A stretch of 64,000 bases of DNA from Marinomonas profundi (GCF_020694005.1 NZ_CP073013.1:1684578-1748577), one strand, 5' to 3'. Counted from the stretch's first letter, positions 28,762 through 37,801 are shown. The notes: generated by a model from the sequence alone, not told the origin. A program made the numbers and translations.

Positions 28762-30105
28762 TTACACATTGAGCAATAAATGCTCGCGCTCCCAAGAGCT
28801 GATGACTCGGTTAAAGGTCTCGAACTCACTGCGTTTCACGCCCATATAAGCGGTGACGAAGTCTTGACCTAAGATGTCACATAAGGGTTCACATTCTTCC
28901 AATAGGCGTAAGCCTTCTTCTAATGTTCGAGCGATTTCCACGTCTGGATTGTCGGATGGTGCTTGGTTGGTTTTGACCGGTTCAGTAGGATGCAGCTTTT
29001 GTTTCATGCCTAAGTAGCCACATGCCAGTGTTGCGGCGATGGCAAGATAAGGGTTGCTGTCTGCCCCGGGGAAACGGTTTTCTATCCGCGTTGCTTGTGG
29101 CGGTGCAAAAGGAATACGCAAGCCAGCGGTACGGTTATCAAAGCCCCAATTCATGTTGATGGGAGCGGCCATTTCGGGTGAAAAACGACGGTAAGAATTC
29201 ACATTTGGCGCAAAGAATGAAATCGCATTCGGCGTGAATTTTTGCAGCCCACCTAAATAATGATAGAACAATTCACTGGGTTTGCCGTTGTCATCAAAGA
29301 CATTTTTACCGGTTTTTGCATCGACTAGACTCTGGTGAATGTGCATCGAGCTGCCGGGTTCATCTTTCATTGGTTTTGCCATAAAGGTGGCATACACACC
29401 ATGTTTCAGCGCGGCTTCACGTAGGGTACGCTTGAAGACAAAAACCTGATCCGCTAACTCTAATGGGTCTCCGTGAATAAAGTTAATTTCCATTTGGGCG
29501 GCACCGGATTCATGGATCAAGGTGTCTACATCCAAGTTTTGTGCTTCACAATAACTGTAGAGAGTATCAATGATGGTATTGAACTCATTTACCGCGTCAA
29601 TGCTGTAGGAGCGGCGTGAGGTTTCACGCTTGCCCGAGCGCCCTACGGCAGGTTTTAGTTCATAATCGGGGTCGGTATTGGGTTGGATCAGATAGAATTC
29701 GACTTCTGGCGCGATGACCGGCTGTAAGCCTTCTTTTTCGTATAAAGCCAAAATATGGCGCAAAATGGTGCGGCTGGCCAGCGGGTGAAGATTGCCGTCG
29801 GTGGTATAGCAATCATTGATCACCTGCGCGGTGGGCTCGTCGGCCCAAGGCACCATACGTAAGGTGTTGGGGTCCGGTTTAAGCACCATATCGCGGTCAC
29901 TGGCGTCGATAATATCGTAGTGATTATCGGCCCAATCCCCCGTCACACTTTGCACTAGGACGGTTTCTGGAATGCGACCTGTCTTTTCTGCGAGGAACTT
30001 GAAGGTGGGGTAAAATTTCCCCCGCGCATTGCCTGTCATATCAGCTAATGTAGACTCGACCTCTGTAATGCCATTGTCTTTTAAAAAAGCCTCAAACTCT
30101 GTCAT
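28762..30105 (-). CDS. puuA: Gamma-glutamylputrescine synthetase (PuuA-like, glutamine synthetase family), copy 1
   Basis: A 447-residue glutamine-synthetase fold enzyme, which joins glutamate to putrescine with ATP, the first step of the Puu pathway. Family features are the N-terminal DMTGNARGKFYP, APEVEFYL near residue 137, ESGAAQMEINF near 211, the GSSMHIHQSL ATP-site region near 270 and FAPNVNSYRRF near 320. The PuuA assignment over GlnA rests on sequence character and on the puu/pot neighbours. AAGGTGAG precedes the ATG. potF copy 1 follows after 83 bases; puuB copy 2 is divergent. Confidence 0.88.
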   Translation of the reverse strand: MTEFEAFLKDNGITEVESTLADMTGNARGKFYPTFKFLAEKTGRIPETVLVQSVTGDWADNHYDIIDASDRDMVLKPDPNTLRMVPWADEPTAQVINDCYTTDGNLHPLASRTILRHILALYEKEGLQPVIAPEVEFYLIQPNTDPDYELKPAVGRSGKRETSRRSYSIDAVNEFNTIIDTLYSYCEAQNLDVDTLIHESGAAQMEINFIHGDPLELADQVFVFKRTLREAALKHGVYATFMAKPMKDEPGSSMHIHQSLVDAKTGKNVFDDNGKPSELFYHYLGGLQKFTPNAISFFAPNVNSYRRFSPEMAAPINMNWGFDNRTAGLRIPFAPPQATRIENRFPGADSNPYLAIAATLACGYLGMKQKLHPTEPVKTNQAPSDNPDVEIARTLEEGLRLLEECEPLCDILGQDFVTAYMGVKRSEFETFNRVISSWEREHLLLNV

Positions 30106-30197
30106 AACTCACCTTTACGTTGGCTGCTTAACGAATATTTCTGAGCCGTAAAAGAGTCTATTACGGCTTTTTGTTATTGGGATTCTATTGCACTAAT

Positions 30198-30312
30198 CCG
30201 AATGATAGTTCGGTTTAAACCATATTTTAGTTTGATCATTAAATCAACACTTGGTCGAAAAATAAGTTTACAGTACAATTGACATCGCCTTTAAAATCGA
30301 TCAATCATTCGG
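30198..30312. promoter_or_regulatory. Divergent puuA/puuB promoter region with matching inverted half-sites
   Basis: CCGAATGAT at 30198-30206 and its exact reverse complement ATCATTCGG at 30304-30312 lie at either side of this divergent intergenic stretch, each followed outward by a gene start. They could be binding sites for a shared regulator such as the TetR-type protein at 31.7 kb. The match is only nine bases, so this is a weak suggestion. Confidence 0.3.
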
Positions 30313-30344
30313 TTAATAGGTTTGAATGATAAGAGGAGTCGCCT

Positions 30345-31622
30345 TTGAGCAAACATCAATTGTCTTACTATGAGGCCACGGCAAAGGGGGCAAAAAATCG
30401 CCCTCAATTGATCGGTGAACATAATGTCGACATCTGTATCATCGGCGGTGGTTTGACGGGTACCTCTGCGGCGCTGCATCTGGCGGAGGCGGGTTATCAA
30501 GTTACCTTATTGGAAGCGAATGAGATCGGCTGGGGTGCGTCAGGACGCAATGGCGGCCAAATTTGCCAAGGCCACAATATGAGCCATGAAGAAATGCTCG
30601 CTAAGGTGGGCAAAGACACCGCGGATGCTTTGTGGCAAACGTCAGTCGACTCTGTCGCCATGGTCAAAGCTCTGATCGCGAGATACCAAATTGATTGCGA
30701 TTTAACGCCGGGGGTATTGCATGTAGCCTCTAAACCGCGCCATGCCGAGGAAATTAAAAAAGCCGTCGACTATAAACGCCATGTATTGGGTTATGACGGC
30801 GTCGCATTTTATGACCGCAAGACGGTCGCCGATAAGCTTGGCACCGATCGTTATCATGGTGGCGAGTGGTACCAAGACGGGGCGCACATTCAGCCGTTGA
30901 ATTTTTCGCTTGGGCTGGCCGCAGCGGCCGAGGCTCACGGTGCCAAGTTATATGAACATTCGGCGGTATTGGAATACACCGATGGGCAGCATCCTGAGGT
31001 GATTACCGCCAAAGGTCGTGTTACTTGTCGCTATTTGTTGTTCGCCTGCAATGGCTATCTTGGGCATCTAAACGGCCCGGCGGCGCGCAAAATTATGCCG
31101 ATTAATAACTTTATTATCGCGACTGAGCCCTTGCCGGATGAGGTGGTTGAACGGATTAACCCTGACCGTATTGCGGTTGCTGACTCAAAATTTGTCGTCA
31201 ATTATTATCGTCTATCCAGCGATAAACGTATGTTGTGGGGCGGTGGCGAAAATTACAGTCAACACTTCCCGAAAGACATTGCCGGGTTCGTTAAAAAGCA
31301 CATGCTGGAAACGTATCCAGAGCTTGCGCGCTATCGAATTGACTACGCTTGGGGCGGTACGCTGGCCATTACGCTGAATCGAATGCCGCAGATTGCCCGT
31401 CAACAGGAGAATATTTTTGTTGCCCATGGTTATTCTGGCCATGGGGTGGCCATGGCAACCTATGCGGGGGCCATTTTTGCCAAAGCCGTGCAAGGCTCAT
31501 TAGAAACAGTGGATGCGTTTGAGGCGTTGCCTTGTCGAGATTTCCCCGGTGGCACCTTACTGCGTTGGCCAGGGTTGGTGGCTGGCATGCTGTATTACTC
31601 TATGCTCGATCGCTTGCCATAA
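30345..31622 (+). CDS. puuB: Gamma-glutamylputrescine oxidase (PuuB-like FAD oxidoreductase), copy 2
   Basis: A 425-residue DAO-family flavoenzyme similar in layout to copy 1 at 24503-25786. FAD loop DICIIGGGLTGTSAALHLAEAG, then GWGASGRNGGQICQGHN; C-terminal GYSGHGVAMATYAG. The start is a TTG at 30345 with a very good AGAGGAG ribosome binding site seven bases away, and the resulting N-terminus SKHQLSYYEAT aligns with copy 1 (NSYYAAS), which supports the TTG. It is divergent from puuA copy 1 and followed by a TetR-type regulator. It probably oxidises gamma-glutamylated polyamines. Confidence 0.87.
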   Translation: MSKHQLSYYEATAKGAKNRPQLIGEHNVDICIIGGGLTGTSAALHLAEAGYQVTLLEANEIGWGASGRNGGQICQGHNMSHEEMLAKVGKDTADALWQTSVDSVAMVKALIARYQIDCDLTPGVLHVASKPRHAEEIKKAVDYKRHVLGYDGVAFYDRKTVADKLGTDRYHGGEWYQDGAHIQPLNFSLGLAAAAEAHGAKLYEHSAVLEYTDGQHPEVITAKGRVTCRYLLFACNGYLGHLNGPAARKIMPINNFIIATEPLPDEVVERINPDRIAVADSKFVVNYYRLSSDKRMLWGGGENYSQHFPKDIAGFVKKHMLETYPELARYRIDYAWGGTLAITLNRMPQIARQQENIFVAHGYSGHGVAMATYAGAIFAKAVQGSLETVDAFEALPCRDFPGGTLLRWPGLVAGMLYYSMLDRLP

Positions 31623-31728
31623 TTTTACTGAAGTCGCGCCATTGGCGTGTCCAGTATTGGTGGCTGTGTGTATAATTTAAACACTCGTTTATTCGTCGTA
31701 TTTTGTATTAAGGAAATCAGTCCCGATC

Positions 31729-32382
31729 ATGGCTACCCCTCCCACGACAATGAAAACCATGCAATCTGTCTCGCCCCGTAGCGAGCCAGTACAGTCACGT
31801 TCCATCAAGCGTGCGCAGCAAATCTTAGACGTCACCAGTGAGTTGCTGGAAAGTGTCGGATTGAACGATCTCAACACCGCCATTATCGCCAAGGAAGTCG
31901 GTATTTCGGTGGGTTCCTTGTACCATTATTTTCCCAATAAACACGCCATCTTGTATGCCATGGGAAAGTCATGGTTGGACAGCATTGAAGAGGTGCTTAA
32001 AGAGATTCAAGAGTGGCACCTTGAAGACATGACCTTGTCGCGTTTCATTGATCAGGTGGTCGACACAAATCTGCGTACGTATCGACAACAGCGTGCGGTA
32101 TTGCGTTTGGTACAGGCGATGTTTTCGGTGCAGGAATTACGGGAATTGGATGAGCGCCATGATGACATGGTGATCTCGCAAATGGCCAAGGTGTTTAAAC
32201 GCATTGGGCTGAAAAAACATGTTCGTGAACGGGAGCGAATTGCGCGTTTGTATTTAGAGGTTACCCACAGTACGTATCTGGTGGTGGTCAATCAAAACGA
32301 ACGGCGTGCAGCGCGTACATTAGCAGACCTTAAACTGATGCTAGCGTCTGTGCTTGAACACCATCTCAATGAGCCAGAATAG
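31729..32382 (+). CDS. TetR-family transcriptional regulator
   Basis: A 217-residue protein with an N-terminal TetR helix-turn-helix: RAQQILDVTSELLE, IIAKEVGISVGSLYHYFPNKHAILYAM near residues 47-73. The C-terminal ligand-binding part is variable. It starts 106 bases after puuB copy 2 on the same strand, inside the polyamine island, so a polyamine-related ligand and local repression are plausible but not shown. E. coli uses a different regulator (PuuR, Cro/CI type) for the same pathway, and no PuuR-like gene is visible here. Confidence 0.88.
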   Translation: MATPPTTMKTMQSVSPRSEPVQSRSIKRAQQILDVTSELLESVGLNDLNTAIIAKEVGISVGSLYHYFPNKHAILYAMGKSWLDSIEEVLKEIQEWHLEDMTLSRFIDQVVDTNLRTYRQQRAVLRLVQAMFSVQELRELDERHDDMVISQMAKVFKRIGLKKHVRERERIARLYLEVTHSTYLVVVNQNERRAARTLADLKLMLASVLEHHLNEPE

Positions 32383-32421
32383 TACAGAGCGTTTCGAATG
32401 ACCTGCTTTAAGACGCTGTTT

Positions 32422-33246
32422 TCATTCGTTTTTTGCTCGATCCAAGGCGTCCAAATGACTTAAAAACAAGGTAAAAATCTCAGACTGAGTTGAAGTGTCT
32501 AGTTTGGCGTGGATATTTTTGCGGTGAACCTTCACCGTACCGGCACTGATACCCAGTTCGTTGGCGATGGATTTTGAGGAATGGCCTTTGAGCAGCAGCC
32601 CGAGAATCTCTTGTTCACGAAGCGTCAACACCCCATGAGCAAAGCTTTTAAGCGCGTATTTAAGAGGGCCTGAGCTAGACGCTCTGTCGACAAACTCCCC
32701 TGCTTGGGCGAGCCAAAATTGCCGAATCAAAGCTTCCAGCATCGGGAAGACGGCTTTTAAGTTATTCAATTCAGTACGGCGTATCGAGCCCACCACTTTC
32801 TGACGACCCAATGACACAGTGCAAGTTGTCGTGTTATCGAGCTCGACCAAAATATTGATTTCATCGACGAGATCAAAGTTGCGATAGCATGTTTGATAGT
32901 ATTCGGTCTCTTCAAAAGAGTCTGGCGCCATGTCGACCAAGCGATACACCCCAGGCGTAATACCGTGCTGAATGGCATTGAACAAGGGGTCGAGCAAGTA
33001 AGCTTGGTTTAAATACAGGCGCAACGTATGGCTTTGCTCGCTAGGGTCGCTGGGGTGAATGAGCAGCGGCTTTAACGCTTTTTTGTACGTCACCATGATA
33101 ATGGTATCGAAATAGCACAGGTTTTTAAGCGTGCTTTCTAACGCGATGGGGAAGCTAGGAACGCGAATGTGATGGGTGAGAGACGCCAGGTCTTTCATCA
33201 GTTCAGGTAATACTAACTGCCCTCCCAAGGTGTTTTTCGGCATCAT
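32422..33246 (-). CDS. LuxR-type (helix-turn-helix) transcriptional regulator
   Basis: A 274-residue regulator with a C-terminal LuxR/NarL-type helix-turn-helix: LTLREQEILGLLLKGHSSKSIANELGIS and GTVKVHRKNIHAKL near residues 205-255. The roughly 190 N-terminal residues are not a receiver domain (no phosphoacceptor pattern) and I cannot assign a ligand-binding family with confidence. It lies between the TetR-type gene (convergent) and the second puuA gene (divergent, 569 bases away). A role in polyamine gene control is inferred from location only. Confidence 0.85.
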   Translation of the reverse strand: MMPKNTLGGQLVLPELMKDLASLTHHIRVPSFPIALESTLKNLCYFDTIIMVTYKKALKPLLIHPSDPSEQSHTLRLYLNQAYLLDPLFNAIQHGITPGVYRLVDMAPDSFEETEYYQTCYRNFDLVDEINILVELDNTTTCTVSLGRQKVVGSIRRTELNNLKAVFPMLEALIRQFWLAQAGEFVDRASSSGPLKYALKSFAHGVLTLREQEILGLLLKGHSSKSIANELGISAGTVKVHRKNIHAKLDTSTQSEIFTLFLSHLDALDRAKNE

Positions 33247-33815
33247 TTTAGTCCTCTTTTTTGCCCTCTATGATAGGCTGTTTGAGCTCATAAACAGCGC
33301 CATTTTGGTGCACTGAGCATCACAGATACAGATTTTGCCATCAAAAGCAGCAGACGCTTCAAGCAATCTGCGCTGCATCTATCAAGCCGATCTTTTACTC
33401 GGTTTTGGTATTTCTTTAAAAGAGATTGCTTGGCGCAAAATTTCTATCGACTTCTTTATTCTTTCTGTAGTAGAAATATGGACTTAACGCGGATGAATTG
33501 TCGACTTAGGCCGATCGAAAGTGCGTTTAAGTCAGCGTCCTAAATATTTTTTATTAATAAATATCAATAAAATAGACAGTCAAGATGAAAAGGTTACACC
33601 TATTGTAAGGTGATTTATAGACAAATGAATCTAGGTTTTCATATACCTACTCGGAGATAGTTACTCGTATCATTTGCTCAGGTTAAGGTAATTTGTATCG
33701 AAAGAATTTGGCTTGAATTATGCGTCAGCAATGAAATAAACGAATTAAAATTCGATTATCCGTTAGCACAAACACCTTCTTTCGCGGTAAGACTAATTTC
33801 ATAAGAGTATATTTT
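33247..33815. other. 569-base intergenic region upstream of puuA copy 2
   Basis: No convincing coding frame is visible. The stretch is AT-rich in its right half. A sigma-54-like element (TTGGC, then GC with ten bases between GG and GC) occurs at 33708-33724, about 80 bases before the next start. Its length suggests a complex promoter for the divergent LuxR-type and puuA genes, or an untranslated RNA; I cannot see which. Confidence 0.5.
33708..33724 (+). promoter_or_regulatory. Possible sigma-54 promoter for puuA copy 2
   Basis: TTGGCTTGAATTATGCG keeps the -24 GG and -12 GC with the required ten-base spacing and the flanking TTGGC and TGC, but departs from consensus at the central positions. 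Nitrogen-related genes such as puuA fit sigma-54 control. No sigma-54 activator is encoded in this window. Confidence 0.3.
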
Positions 33816-35150
33816 ATGTCGGATATGTACGAAGGGAACAACGAATTTGATCTGTTCATTACAGACCTAAACGGCAACTTACGTGGTAAGCGTATGCCAG
33901 CCAGTGGTTTAAAATATGTGATGACACAAGGGGTAAAACTGCCTCACTCGGTGATTGGCTTTGATCACTGGGGCGACGATGTTCTTGATAACGGCATGGT
34001 GTTCGAAACGGGCGACAGCGACGGGTTGTGCTTGGCCGTGCACCCTAAGCCAATTTCTGTGCCATGGGCTGAATCTGCCCGCGATCAAATTTTAGCCATG
34101 ATGTACAACGCAGACGGCACGCCTTTTTACCCTGATCCACGCCAAATACTGACCCGAATTGTTCAGCGTTACAAAGACCTAGGGTATACCCCTGTGGTGG
34201 CAACGGAGCTGGAGTTCTATTTATTAGATGGCGATTCGGAAGCAAAACGCCGACCTTCGCCGCCGATTATAGTCGAAGGCAATGGCGTGCGGTTGAATAA
34301 AACCGACTGTTATTCGATTGAAGAAATGGATGGCTTAGAGGGTTTTTTTGCCGAAGTTCGCCGAGCTTGTGAGATTCAAGGCATTCCTGCAGACACGATT
34401 ATTTCGGAATTAGGCCCAGGCCAATTTGAAATCAACATGAAACACAGCAACGACGCGGTTCAGGCCGGTGATCATGCGATTATGTTTAAACGGCTGATCA
34501 AAGGGGTCGCTCGCCAGCATGACTTTGGTGCCACCTTCATGGCGAAACCTTACGCGGATAAAAGCGGCAATGGCTTTCATGTGCACTTTAGTTTATTGGA
34601 TGAGCAAGGAAACAATGTCTTCAATAATGGCACCGAGGAAGGTTCTAGCTTGATGCAACAAGCGGTCGCGGGGTTGTTAAATCACATGGCGGATTGCATG
34701 TTGGTGTTTGCGCCACATATGAATTCTTACCGTCGTTTCCAAACAGGCGCCCATGCACCGACCTTTGCCAGCTGGGGCTATGAGAACCGCACGGTTGCGG
34801 TGCGAATTCCGGAAAGCGACGATGTGGCCCGTCGTATTGAACACCGTGTCGCGGGGGCAGACGCCAACCCTTATTTGGTGTTGGCGGCGGTTTTAGGCGC
34901 CGCATTGCATGGCATAGAAACCAAAATGTCGCCGCCACAACCCATTGAAGGCGATGCTTACGCCTTGTCAGAGCGGTTTGAACCTTTGCCTAACCGTTGG
35001 GAGCTGGCCAGTGAATCGTTTGCGGACAGTGCCTTCTTACAAGAGTATTTAGGGGAAGAGTTTGTGCGTGTCTACGCGGCCGCAAAAGAGCAAGAGCAAC
35101 TAAAAATACACGGACGTATTTCCAATGTGGAATATGAGGCTTATTTATAA
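33816..35150 (+). CDS. Glutamine synthetase family protein (PuuA-like), copy 2
   Basis: A 444-residue glutamine-synthetase-type ligase, probably a gamma-glutamylpolyamine synthetase. It shows DLNGNLRGKRMP near residue 13, ATELEFYLLDG near 129, ELGPGQFEINMKHS near 198, GNGFHVHFSLL near 250 and FAPHMNSYRRFQ near 305. It differs from copy 1 throughout, so the two may act on different amines. Ribosome binding site AAGAG precedes the ATG. Its stop codon is the first base triplet of a tandem repeat array (35148-35300), and a potF gene follows, leading into potGHI. A long regulatory region lies upstream. Confidence 0.85.
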   Translation: MSDMYEGNNEFDLFITDLNGNLRGKRMPASGLKYVMTQGVKLPHSVIGFDHWGDDVLDNGMVFETGDSDGLCLAVHPKPISVPWAESARDQILAMMYNADGTPFYPDPRQILTRIVQRYKDLGYTPVVATELEFYLLDGDSEAKRRPSPPIIVEGNGVRLNKTDCYSIEEMDGLEGFFAEVRRACEIQGIPADTIISELGPGQFEINMKHSNDAVQAGDHAIMFKRLIKGVARQHDFGATFMAKPYADKSGNGFHVHFSLLDEQGNNVFNNGTEEGSSLMQQAVAGLLNHMADCMLVFAPHMNSYRRFQTGAHAPTFASWGYENRTVAVRIPESDDVARRIEHRVAGADANPYLVLAAVLGAALHGIETKMSPPQPIEGDAYALSERFEPLPNRWELASESFADSAFLQEYLGEEFVRVYAAAKEQEQLKIHGRISNVEYEAYL

Positions 35151-35300
35151 GTGCTGGCTCTGCTTTATAAGTGCTGGCTCTGCTTTATAAGTGCCCTGCA
35201 CTGCTTGATAAGTGCCCTGCACTGCTTGATAAGTGCCCTGCACTGCTTGATAAGTGCCCTGCACTGCTTGATAAGTTCAAGGCCTGCTTTATAAGTTCAA
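35148..35300 (+). repeat. Tandem array of 20/21-base repeats beginning at the stop codon of puuA copy 2
   Basis: Seven complete units start with TAAG at 35148, 35168, 35188, 35209, 35230, 35251 and 35272, and a partial eighth starts at 35292. The first two units are identical 20-mers (TAAGTGCTGGCTCTGCTTTA). The next four are identical 21-mers containing AGTGC-CCT-GCACT, an inverted repeat; the seventh is a diverged 20-mer. The TAA of the gene is the first TAA of the array. The repeat makes a spurious open frame coding KCPALLD units. It sits in the puuA-potF gap and could form serial RNA hairpins or protein sites. Confidence 0.9.
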
Positions 35301-35474
35301 GACAGGGTCGAGCCGCAATAAAAATAGCAGAACAACAAGAAAGCACTGAAAAAAAACAAAACAAAAAACGCTATGAAAGGTGACAAGAAGCCCAACCAAG
35401 GCGTCACAAAAATAGCGAATACCATCACAACTGGAACCAGTCCAACAAGGTTGGCTGATAATGGGAGAACCCAC

Positions 35475-36566
35475 ATGAAACCGAATGTATTAAGTTTATT
35501 AGTGGCAGGCGCCGCCTCTACTTTTGCGTTAAACAGCCAAGCTGAAGACGTCTTGAATATCTATAACTGGTCGGATTATATGGCGCCAGGTGCGTTGGAA
35601 CAGTTTAGCCAAGAGACCGGCATTAAAGTCAATTACGATGTCTACGACAGCAACGAAGTACTGGAAGCCAAGTTGATGGCGGGCGGTTCTGGTTACGATG
35701 TGGTCATGCCATCAAACTCATTTTTTGAACGCCAAGTTCAAGCCGGTGTGTACCAAGCCATCGATAAAAGCAAATTGAGCAATTACGCCAACCTAGATCA
35801 AACGTTGGCCAAGCAAATTGAAAAACACGATGCTGGCAATGTGCACAATATCCCTTATGCGTGGGGCACGATAGGCATAGGCTACAACACCAAAATGATA
35901 GAGCAGCGCTTGGGCACGACACAAATTGATTCTTGGGATATCTTGTTTGACTCAAGCATCGCCGCCAAGTTAGAAGACTGTGGTATCGCCGTATTGGATT
36001 CACCCGCCGAAATCATGTCGGTGGTGAATAATTATCGTGGCGAAGACCCTAATTCAGAAGATAAAAATGTGCTCGATGAGTCGGTAAAATTGATGGCAAC
36101 GGCGCAAGACAACATTAAATATTTCCATTCAAGCAAATACATTTCTGACTTAGCCAATGGTGAAGTGTGCGTGGCGATTGGTTACAACGGTGACATTTTA
36201 CAGTCGCAAAGCCGAGCAGAAGAAGCCAATCAAGGGGTTGATATCAACTTTGTGATTCCACAAGAAGGCACCTTAGTGTGGTTTGATTTGATGGCGATTC
36301 CGGCCGATGCTCCGCACCCTGAAGCGGCGCATCAATTTATCGACTTTATTCTCAAAAAGGACATTGCCGCCGCGATTTCGAACTACGTCTTCTATGCGGT
36401 GCCAAATACCGCCGCGGAACCACTGTTAGACGACGAAGTAGCGAACAATAAAGGCGTGTACCCAACACAAGCCGTAAAAGAAAAACTGTTCGTACAAGTG
36501 GCTCACACCGCGCGCTTCGATCGCTTGCTGACGCGGGCGTGGACAAATATTAAGACAGGGCGTTAA
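35475..36566 (+). CDS. potF: Polyamine ABC transporter periplasmic binding protein (PotF-like), copy 2
   Basis: A 363-residue PotF-type binding protein. The signal peptide MKPNVLSLLVAGAASTFAL is cleaved probably after SQA, and the mature protein starts EDVLNIYNWSDYMAPGAL. Other family stretches are YDVVMPSNSFFERQ, IPYAWGTIGIGYN and CVAIGYNGDIL, parallel to copy 1. The ATG at 35475 with GGGAGAAC upstream is chosen; the frame extends to 35373 but the extension would hide the signal peptide. It heads potFGHI, with a hairpin at 36583-36606 before potG. Confidence 0.92.
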   Translation: MKPNVLSLLVAGAASTFALNSQAEDVLNIYNWSDYMAPGALEQFSQETGIKVNYDVYDSNEVLEAKLMAGGSGYDVVMPSNSFFERQVQAGVYQAIDKSKLSNYANLDQTLAKQIEKHDAGNVHNIPYAWGTIGIGYNTKMIEQRLGTTQIDSWDILFDSSIAAKLEDCGIAVLDSPAEIMSVVNNYRGEDPNSEDKNVLDESVKLMATAQDNIKYFHSSKYISDLANGEVCVAIGYNGDILQSQSRAEEANQGVDINFVIPQEGTLVWFDLMAIPADAPHPEAAHQFIDFILKKDIAAAISNYVFYAVPNTAAEPLLDDEVANNKGVYPTQAVKEKLFVQVAHTARFDRLLTRAWTNIKTGR

Positions 36567-36582
36567 ATCGTCTGCTGTGCGT

Positions 36583-36606
36583 GGACGGCACGCTTGAGTG
36601 CCGTCC
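36583..36606 (+). terminator. Hairpin between potF and potG (possible attenuator or mRNA stabiliser)
   Basis: A perfect 9-base-pair stem (GGACGGCAC and its complement) with a 6-base loop, only weakly followed by Ts. It lies 16 bases after the potF stop and could raise binding-protein levels relative to the transporter core. Confidence 0.55.
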
Positions 36607-36640
36607 TTGTTGAATATTAACACGCTGACAGGTGGGTATT

Positions 36641-37801
36641 ATGTCTGTGTCTTCTGTTTCTCCCTCTCCTATCGTGACGTCTCAAACGATGCCTGCTTGG
36701 CGTCAAAAAGAGGCAGAACCCTTTGTTCGCATTGAGCAAATACACAAGAATTTTGGCGACTTTGCCGCGGTGAATAATGTCTCGTTGGACATTTATAAAA
36801 ATGAGTTGTTTTGTTTATTGGGCGGCTCTGGCTCGGGCAAAAGTACCTTGTTGCGTATGTTAGCGGGGTTTGAGACCCCAACATCAGGTCGTATTATCAT
36901 CGATGGTGTGGACATGTCCAATGTGCCACCGTGGGAACGCCCCGTTAACATGATGTTCCAGTCTTACGCCTTGTTTCCGCACTTGACGGTGGAAGGCAAC
37001 GTGGCGTTTGGTTTAAAGCGCGAAGGCTTGCCCAGTGCTGAGGTGAAAAAGCGTGTCGCAGACATTCTTGATATGGTTCAGTTGGGGCATCTTGCACGTC
37101 GTAAACCTCATCTGCTATCTGGCGGTCAGCGTCAGCGTGTGGCGTTGGCGCGGTCTTTAGTGAAACGACCTAAGCTGCTATTGCTGGATGAGCCGCTTGG
37201 CGCGTTAGACAAAAAGCTACGAGAAGAAACACAATTCGAGTTGGTGCGTTTGCAAGATGAGCTGGGCATTACCTTTGTGGTGGTGACGCACGATCAAGAA
37301 GAAGCCATGACGCTGGCCACGCGCATTGGGGTGATGAACAACGGCGTGATTGTGCAAACCGCTGAACCACATGAAGTTTACGAATATCCGAGTAATCGTT
37401 TTGTGGCGGAATTTGTTGGCAACGTGAATTTATTTGACGGCACTGTGGTGTCGGATGAGCGAGACAGTGCGACCATTCATTGCGCCGACACCAACGGCTT
37501 GATTTACCTCGACCATGGCATCAGCTGCGCGCCTAATCAGTCTGTCTGTGTGGCGCTTCGACCAGAAAAAATGCGCATTACCCGCGACGCACCCACGGCG
37601 CAACATAATACCGCGAATGGCATTATCACCGAAGTGGCGTACATGGGCAGCCAGTCAATCTACAAGGTGCGCTTGGCGTCAGGTAAAGAGGTTCGTATTA
37701 CCCAACCCAATACTCAGCGCGACACGGGAGAGCGGTTAACCTGGGATGACGTGGTGTACTTGTCTTGGGACGCGGACAGCAGCGTGGTACTGACATCATG
37801 A
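36641..37801 (+). CDS. potG: Polyamine ABC transporter ATP-binding protein PotG
   Basis: A 386-residue ABC ATPase with an N-terminal nucleotide-binding domain (Walker A GGSGSGKST near residue 65, Q-loop in MMFQSYALFPHLTV, signature LSGGQRQRVALARSL, Walker B LLLLDEPLGALD) and a C-terminal TOBE-type domain, the PotA/PotG layout. It energises putrescine uptake through PotHI. ATG 36641 with AGGTGGG in front is chosen over an upstream GTG at 36632. Its stop overlaps the potH start (ATGA), indicating coupled translation. Confidence 0.93.
   Translation: MSVSSVSPSPIVTSQTMPAWRQKEAEPFVRIEQIHKNFGDFAAVNNVSLDIYKNELFCLLGGSGSGKSTLLRMLAGFETPTSGRIIIDGVDMSNVPPWERPVNMMFQSYALFPHLTVEGNVAFGLKREGLPSAEVKKRVADILDMVQLGHLARRKPHLLSGGQRQRVALARSLVKRPKLLLLDEPLGALDKKLREETQFELVRLQDELGITFVVVTHDQEEAMTLATRIGVMNNGVIVQTAEPHEVYEYPSNRFVAEFVGNVNLFDGTVVSDERDSATIHCADTNGLIYLDHGISCAPNQSVCVALRPEKMRITRDAPTAQHNTANGIITEVAYMGSQSIYKVRLASGKEVRITQPNTQRDTGERLTWDDVVYLSWDADSSVVLTS

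Noticed and set aside
33247..33815. A small RNA or riboswitch in the long gap before the second puuA-like gene
   Set aside because: I could not find a convincing hairpin with T run or a known riboswitch pattern, so I list only the gap and the sigma-54-like element.
35171..35383. Open frame coding repeated KCPALLD units
   Set aside because: It is produced by the 21-base tandem array; it has no sensible ribosome binding site and ends in low-complexity sequence, so I do not call it a gene.
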